A stretch of DNA of 64,000 nt from Clavelina lepadiformis (taxonomy: Eukaryota > Chordata > Ascidiacea > Aplousobranchia > Clavelinidae). Made by a program: the position numbers and the translations under genes. The notes below the pieces were generated by a model, which did no database searches, was not told the origin of the DNA, and worked only from the letters and a program-made list of their open reading frames with translations. Below are positions 58,301 to 64,000 of this stretch, in pieces; positions within the stretch are counted from its first letter, which is position 1, and the number at the start of each line of letters is the position of its first letter. The stretch is from NCBI RefSeq assembly GCF_947623445.1, contig NC_135247.1, positions 6,760,501 through 6,824,500 on the forward strand. Reading direction: 5' to 3'.

Positions 58301-60961
58301 TTGAAAGTGTCCAACTAAGCTGCAGCCCTTCCACTTATAGAACTCACGAGCCGCCACTGGCCAGCTGTATTTGGCAAATTTACTACCATAAGCTTTCATT
58401 GTCAAATACGTATAAAGCTATACTCAAAAAATAGTTACTTGCCTGAAGAAACAAAAATTTTAGATTTGGAAGGTAACGAAAAACATCATCATCGATTGAT
58501 TCCAGATCGGGATTATTCTCCAAAGAAAGCCATTGCAGACTGTCTAGCGGCAGATAAAACAAAGGGTCGAATTTGAACGTGATTGCATCTTGGAACGTAG
58601 CGTAACTGATGTCTTTTGTTGCCAAACCCGTATCGCTAACGGAAGGAGACACAATATAGGGTAGGGATGCTGGGCTTGAGACCAGATCGTTTTCAGTTGA
58701 TTGGTATTCGTAATCACCTGTGTATATGCCGACCAATGTGCCCGATTCAAATCGCTTTATTCGATTGCGTGACAAGTCAAGGGTTTTCAGTGTTTTATAA
58801 GGTCCGCCATTTAACCAGCCTTGAGCCAAAGTTTCAATGTTGCAACTGCTTAAATTCAATTCTTGCAAATCTGTCATTCCTCTAAACGCCGCGTAACCAA
58901 TCGACGTTATCATTTTCAATCCGTGAAAATTCAAACTTTTTACTGACCTTGGTTCTATACCAAGTTTCGCCAAATCTGGCACTTGTGAAAAAGCGTAGAA
59001 ATTACTTGCAAGAGATAGCCACTGAAGTGCTGGCATGCCACGTAGGGAATCTTTGTACAACGTGCTTCGAGATATGGCGTTGTGAGAGAGATCAAGAAAT
59101 TCCAGGTTTGGATAGGCTTGAAATGCTGAGGGCTCAATAAGTTCTATGTAGTTGTGGCTCAGATCTAACCTTCGAACAAATTAAGTTGACGGTTGTAGTA
59201 GATTGTATTGTATTGTTTATTTTTAGCCATTAACTCTGTGTAAACACCTGTGAAATTGTAACTATCACATAAATGCATATACAGTGAGACCTCGTTAATC
59301 CGGACCACTTCGTTTCGTCAAAAAATGTCGGTTTAGCGGGGTTTCCGGATTATCGGAAAGTAAAAAATCAATCAATCTTGCAAATGCAGCACCGTGTTCA
59401 AAACGCAGTATGCACCTTACTCCAATTCTAAGTACCGAGTTTCTGGCTGGACAGCAACTAAAATAAAATTATATTTTTTGTATGATCCGACCCAGTGTCG
59501 AACCCCAGAACCACCGTATTAAAGACGAATGCTCTAAGCCAGAAGTGACGAACATGCGGCCGCAAATCGGTTTGACAACCGCTCTTGCATGGCGAAGCAT
59601 TCCGGCGGGACCAGCAGTCTTGAACTTTCTTTGACCTGTTTCAAATCTTTGCGCAATGCGATATCAAAAGCTGATAGCACGATTGAGTTGCAGCAGTATG
59701 TCTTCAATAGATTGCCGCACTCAACCGATGTACTGTACGTATTTTTTTGCGACCGCGGAAGTGTTGTTTGTTACTGTTGATGAACAATTTATTTTTTCGT
59801 TTCTAAAATACTGTACAGTATTTCATAGTATGACTAAAAAGCTGTGCGGCTAAAATTTTTTACAAAGCGCAATGCTGTACAGTACTGTACTTTTGAATCA
59901 ATAAAGACCGCAACGTTATCATGCGTAGATAATCGGCTATTGTTACGTCAACTAACTACCCAGTGTATATAGTGTATTAGGACAATCGTGAATCATTTTC
60001 GCTTAACCGTTAATAATCCGGTTTATCGGATTTTATTGCTATTGATTTAGCACGTTTGTTCCAAAACTTTTGTGTCGGAGTCGGACAGCGGGGTTTCCGG
60101 ATTAAAGGGGTAAAATGCATAGGAAGAAATCCGTTCCCGGCAGTTTTGTGTCGGATAGCGGGGATTCCGGTTGTTCGGGGTCCGGATTAACGAGGTCCCA
60201 CTGTACTGTAAATACGTAGACCAGACACGGGAAATAAGTTTTTAAAACATCTGAAGATACAGGTATTCTACTTTTGTAAACTTCATACTGTGTAAGCAAG
60301 TGTCGTATTTGCTACTAGTTTCGGTTAACTCATACACTTGTGCATTTATGCAACAAATATAGCTTCGTACTTACCCCAAGAGAGACGGCAATTCAAAATT
60401 GCTAGCTTTCACTTTCCGGAGTAAATTACGAGACATATCCAGATACGCTAACGTTGAATTTTTCATTCCTTCGGTCCAGTTCATGTTGTTTAGGAGGTTA
60501 TTGCTCAAAATTAACGCTTTGAGCCCAACATAATCTTTGAAGTAAGAAATTTCGATTTCAAGTAGCTCATTTCTTTGTATACTGAGAATGACGATCCCAG
60601 AAAAACTAGCAAAAGCATTCTTGCCAGTGATCGCTGAATGCAAGGCATTAATCCTATTGTTGTTCAGAATCAAGGCTTGGGTGTTAGGTCCGATGTCGTT
60701 CGGAATTTCAGACAGATTTTCATTTTCACAAATAGTGGTTATCAGCAAAGCGCCTGAAAATTCATATGAAGTCCAGCGTGATTTATCAAAGTAAAATTTC
60801 TGCTTTTGACATTGACATACATCTGAGCAGGAATATGATTCGGGAATATTGACAACATCATCGACAAATCCAATTTCACCAACTGTAGACGTGTATGTTG
60901 ATATTGCATAGGGTAGATATAGCACGAACGAAACGGAAAAAATGCTCATTTTTCTTGCCAT
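55384..60961 (-). CDS. leucine-rich-repeat single-pass transmembrane protein
   Basis: Five exons, 60375-60961, 58443-59169, 56749-57185, 56375-56557, 55384-56011, joined in frame to 853 aa. The ATG at 60961 (MARKMSIFSVSFVLYLPYA) begins a signal peptide. A cysteine cluster CSDVCQC (LRRNT type) is followed by leucine-rich repeats through about residue 470, with a divergent Ser/Thr-rich insertion in exon 2 (YQSTENDLVSSPASLPYI). GNPLYCDC then starts a C-terminal cysteine cap (LRRCT). A transmembrane helix lies at about 563-590 (LFISMLIGPLTFAVSIVIVMICG), then a ~260-residue basic and serine-rich tail with no TIR, Ig or kinase domain. It therefore is not a Toll-like receptor; a cell-surface recognition or adhesion role is an inference. 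Intron 2 is GC-AG (CAG then GCAAGT). Intron 1 is filled by a pogo-type MITE. I do not recognise an orthologue. Confidence 0.87.
59282..60203. mobile_element. pogo/Tigger-type MITE in LRR gene intron 1
   Basis: Ends are inverted: left CAGTGAGACCTCGTTAATCC, right complement CAGTGGGACCTCGTTAATCC, both running on into GGA(C/A)C. TA dinucleotides flank it (59280-59281 and 60204-60205), the Tc1/mariner-pogo target duplication. Length 922 bp, no transposase. Several internal copies of a TCGG(A/T)xAGCGGGG(A/T)TTCCGG motif lie near both ends. It takes up most of the 1205-bp intron. Confidence 0.93.
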
Positions 60962-63900
60962 TTTTATAAAATGCACAGTAATATTATAAATGAGACTAGT
61001 CAAAGCTTCCGTTCATTATGAAAAAGGAAAATGCCTTGTAGCTTTTGTTCATGCAGCGAACGTTATCAAAGCAGCTTCTGACGTGTGCGGTTGCAATACT
61101 TTCCAATACAACAGGTAAAACACAGCTGGACAGCTTTGCACGAAAGACACCTAAATCAATCATCAAAACGCTTCATACAGGTTTGGCATCAGCTGCATAT
61201 TTGTTGATTCAAATATTTATCGGTCCTATACCAACCTTCCAATCAGATCTGAAAAATTTCCCAAAGTTGATGATATTCTCTCACATTAACACTTTCGTAT
61301 CGTGTGCTATATCCTCACACATCATCGCAAAATGCCAATTGCCAATTCAAATGCCTGTGTTATTAGCATGCATACTCGGGTATAAGAATAGTAACTGAGC
61401 AAAATAGATGGCTTCTATTAGATCAGAATGCCGCTATTATTTTAACACACCAATTACGTACGTTCCATATAGGCCAACTAACGCCAATGAAATATCAATG
61501 CGGTTTCATATAGCCCAAAAATCGTGATCGATTTATCATTTTCGTTTTTACCCCAGCATAAACACGATATCCACCTAAACCTGAATAGTAATAGAATAGT
61601 AAATATATTTTATTTCTACAATAACCTTCCTGTTTATTTATGGTTGTGAATTTATCACAAACCAGGTTATGTGAAAGCTTTATTCAACTGGAAGGTGATT
61701 AATTACCTATAAAATAAAAATAAATATAAGTTATAAGTAACTAACTAAGACACAAAGCTGTTATAAAACATATTCTGCATTCGCAGCTTATATCAACTGC
61801 AGAGCAGCTCAGTAGCAAGTTACAGTAAAAAAAAAATCAGCATGTAACTAACGACTTCAATGCTCACGTTAGGTTATAACATCTATGAATAATTTTTGGC
61901 ATCTGGTCCTGTAACGAAAGCTGTTTTCAGCAATAAAGCTGTACTGAAAATTTGCGCTGAAGCGTGTTGCTTTCTAAAACTGAATTTACAATGCTGATTA
62001 GACGCTATACATATCCACATTAATGATTCTATACGTTTTACTAAGCACACAAACGCGCCACCTCACCCTACTTTCCCTATGAGAAATGTAACAATTTTTG
62101 CGAGCAAGAGAAACTATTTTCGAAATGGATGCTAAAGCACGTGTAATTGGATAACTAATGAATAGAGATTACTTATAAATTCGCTTGACCTTCGCTAAAA
62201 AAAGAAAATCAATTATCGTAATTGCTCAACATATTTGTTCACGTCAAAATCCATTATCCTGTCATTCTGTTCGATTTTGGATATAGAATATTTCCATTTT
62301 TCAGCAGAAATTCATGTTCACATAAATGACTTTCGCAAACGTACTTACTAATGACATAAAAGGTCGATGCCTGTTTTACGCTGTCTACTGAAACACTTAT
62401 AATTAAGACGCATGGCAAATTTCCTGAGCGAACCAAAAGCGATTTAAACTTCCATGGTATTAAAGCTACCTGTTTGTACATACAGTACATTCATCACCTA
62501 ATCTTCTTTCTACACACTATCACTATCAGTTGTCGTAACTTTGAGTGATATATAACTTTCAAGTATAGCGGTGGACGGGGCTCGAAATTTTGACCCAACG
62601 CCGTCGCTTAATGCTGAGCATACGCTAACCGTCTGCAAACTTAAACCATCTGGTAATCACTGAATCTCTTTTTGCCTTTAATCATCAAGTTTCCTGATGC
62701 ACAGCTTTGAAAATTCTATGCATTTCTGGTTAGATGCAGACTGCAGCAGAAAATCGTGAGCAGGCAGGCAGGCTGATATCAAGTAATGATATGTCTGCTA
62801 CTTGTCCCGCATATACCAGAATGAGATGAGAGTAAAATAACGCCAAGTGGTGTGGAGAAAGTCGTAAGCTTGGTATATTGCGATTCAATGTCAAAAGCTT
62901 TCTGTTACAATTACACGCTGGTCGCTTTCCGTTTGACGTCGCCGACTTTCTTGGGAAAAAAAGAAGTGGTAATGTTTTAGATTAAAAAACTACTATAAAC
63001 TTAGGTTATACTTCAGGAAAACAATGAGATGAATATTACAAATAAGATGAATGAAACAATTGTTATGCATCTTGCCAACTACTTTTTGCTAGATTTTTTG
63101 TAATAACCAGTCACAAAACCCCGTTAACGCACTAAGCGCAATGGAGCACTGTGTAATTCGAGCGTAACCACCCGTATACGCAATGCACTTATTTCAAAGC
63201 TCATAACTGCGTGTAAAATTAACGTTTCCCAGGTCAATTATTGCCTTCATTGTAGTAAAGCATTTTTAGTAAAACCTTTTTCGATCAGTGAAGGCATTTG
63301 TTCCCGAACATACTGCAGCCTTTCAACGTAATAAACTAATAACCAATATTTATACGTTCTAATAGTACTGTATTTATTTTGTACGTAACACCAACTACCA
63401 CATGGCAAGACTGAAACTATCATTACCTACAATCGTTCGTCCAAAGCCAAGTATCTGAGAGGACTCAGGTTGAAGGTAAAGTTCAACCTACTTTGTGTTT
63501 TAAGTTATCAGTTTATTTGTCAAAAACAGTCTGCAACCTTTCAAACTGACATACGAATTAAGGCCTTCAATTTTAATTCCTTGAGCAAACTTCAACTATA
63601 CAAAAAGCTAACTGTCAACTGCCGTCCATTTATACAACCAACCGTAAACAAAGTGATCAAAAACAAATATCTTTGTAAACGACGCTAACATTTCCAGTAT
63701 AACCAGCCAAAAGTTGAGATATCTCATTGTTCTAAGAAAGTGAAAATATTATGGTATGATGCACGAATAGGTAAAGAATGAACACAAAAGTTATTGGAAA
63801 CCTTTACAATTTTATTGACAAAATAAACTGAATTAGCCTTTGTTTGATGTTGGTAAAACAACATTGTTCAATGACTTCTCGAAAATTTTTTTTCATGAGT

Positions 63901-64000
63901 CAGGGTGACCTATTTAGACAAATCTTCCAATACACATTGAATGAATAACCTTACACCTGGCACAAACAAACGTATGAATGCTCGCGCAATAATCTACTAA
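60962..64000. other. right flank, no gene recognised
   Basis: Includes the LRR gene promoter. The longest plus-strand frame (ATG 61051 to 61398) has no recognisable domain. Near 62570-62635 the minus strand has box A (GTTAGCGTATGC) and box B (TTTCGAGCCCC) like elements of a tRNA-derived sequence, but no tRNA fold closes. Otherwise AT-rich sequence. Confidence 0.4.

Noticed and set aside
55384..60961. Toll-like receptor
   Set aside because: The cytoplasmic tail lacks any TIR-like pattern.
61051..61398. Plus-strand frame in the right flank
   Set aside because: No domain, no splice context, AT-rich surroundings; insufficient to call a gene.
62570..62635. tRNA gene on the minus strand
   Set aside because: Box A and B resemblance only; acceptor and T stems do not pair.

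Overview
This 64 kb window is nuclear DNA of an animal. It is AT-rich, its protein-coding genes are split by GT-AG introns (plus two GC-AG introns), and it is littered with short DNA transposons. The gene content and the short, often 150-900 bp introns fit an invertebrate chordate, and my best guess is an ascidian tunicate. That guess rests on general character and protein divergence from the vertebrate families, not on a diagnostic marker.

Layout. At 33-1536 (+) there is a dead arylsulfatase B-like copy, followed by a hAT MITE at 3401-3898 and by an intact single-exon arylsulfatase B-like gene at 6465-8054 (+). The minus strand from 21286 down to 9475 carries ARMC8, rebuilt here as 14 coding exons (709 aa); its introns hold several transposon remnants. 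Two more hAT elements lie at 22182-23800. ORMDL (153 aa, one coding exon) is at 26066-26527 (+). From 28.3 to 32 kb there is a decayed repeat-associated ORF, an unrecognised frameshifted ORF at 30066-30735 (-) and a long inverted repeat. An SLC16/monocarboxylate-transporter gene of eight exons spans 34319-39791 (+); its third coding exon contains a 5-bp unit repeated three times, where the reading frame needs two. A palindromic element, a solo Penelope-type terminal unit and a foldback element follow. The foldback sits inside intron 1 of an 11-beta-HSD1-like short-chain dehydrogenase (44257-47345, +, six exons). An intronless nucleotidyltransferase-TPR protein is at 48037-50514 (+). A truncated Penelope-like element with inverted terminal repeats is at 50974-52401, then an alpha-1,3-fucosyltransferase-like gene (54502-52638, -, two exons) and a leucine-rich-repeat transmembrane receptor (60961-55384, -, five exons) whose first intron is almost filled by a pogo-type MITE. 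I recognise no gene in the last 3 kb.

How the genes relate. These are unrelated housekeeping and surface genes, not an operon or a pathway. Several act on secretory or lysosomal glycans or lipids (arylsulfatase, fucosyltransferase, ORMDL), but I see no evidence of co-regulation. Exon boundaries were inferred by reading splice sites and keeping frame, without transcripts. The reconstructed phases close exactly in ARMC8, the dehydrogenase, the fucosyltransferase and the LRR receptor, and close in the SLC16 gene only if one 5-bp unit is removed.
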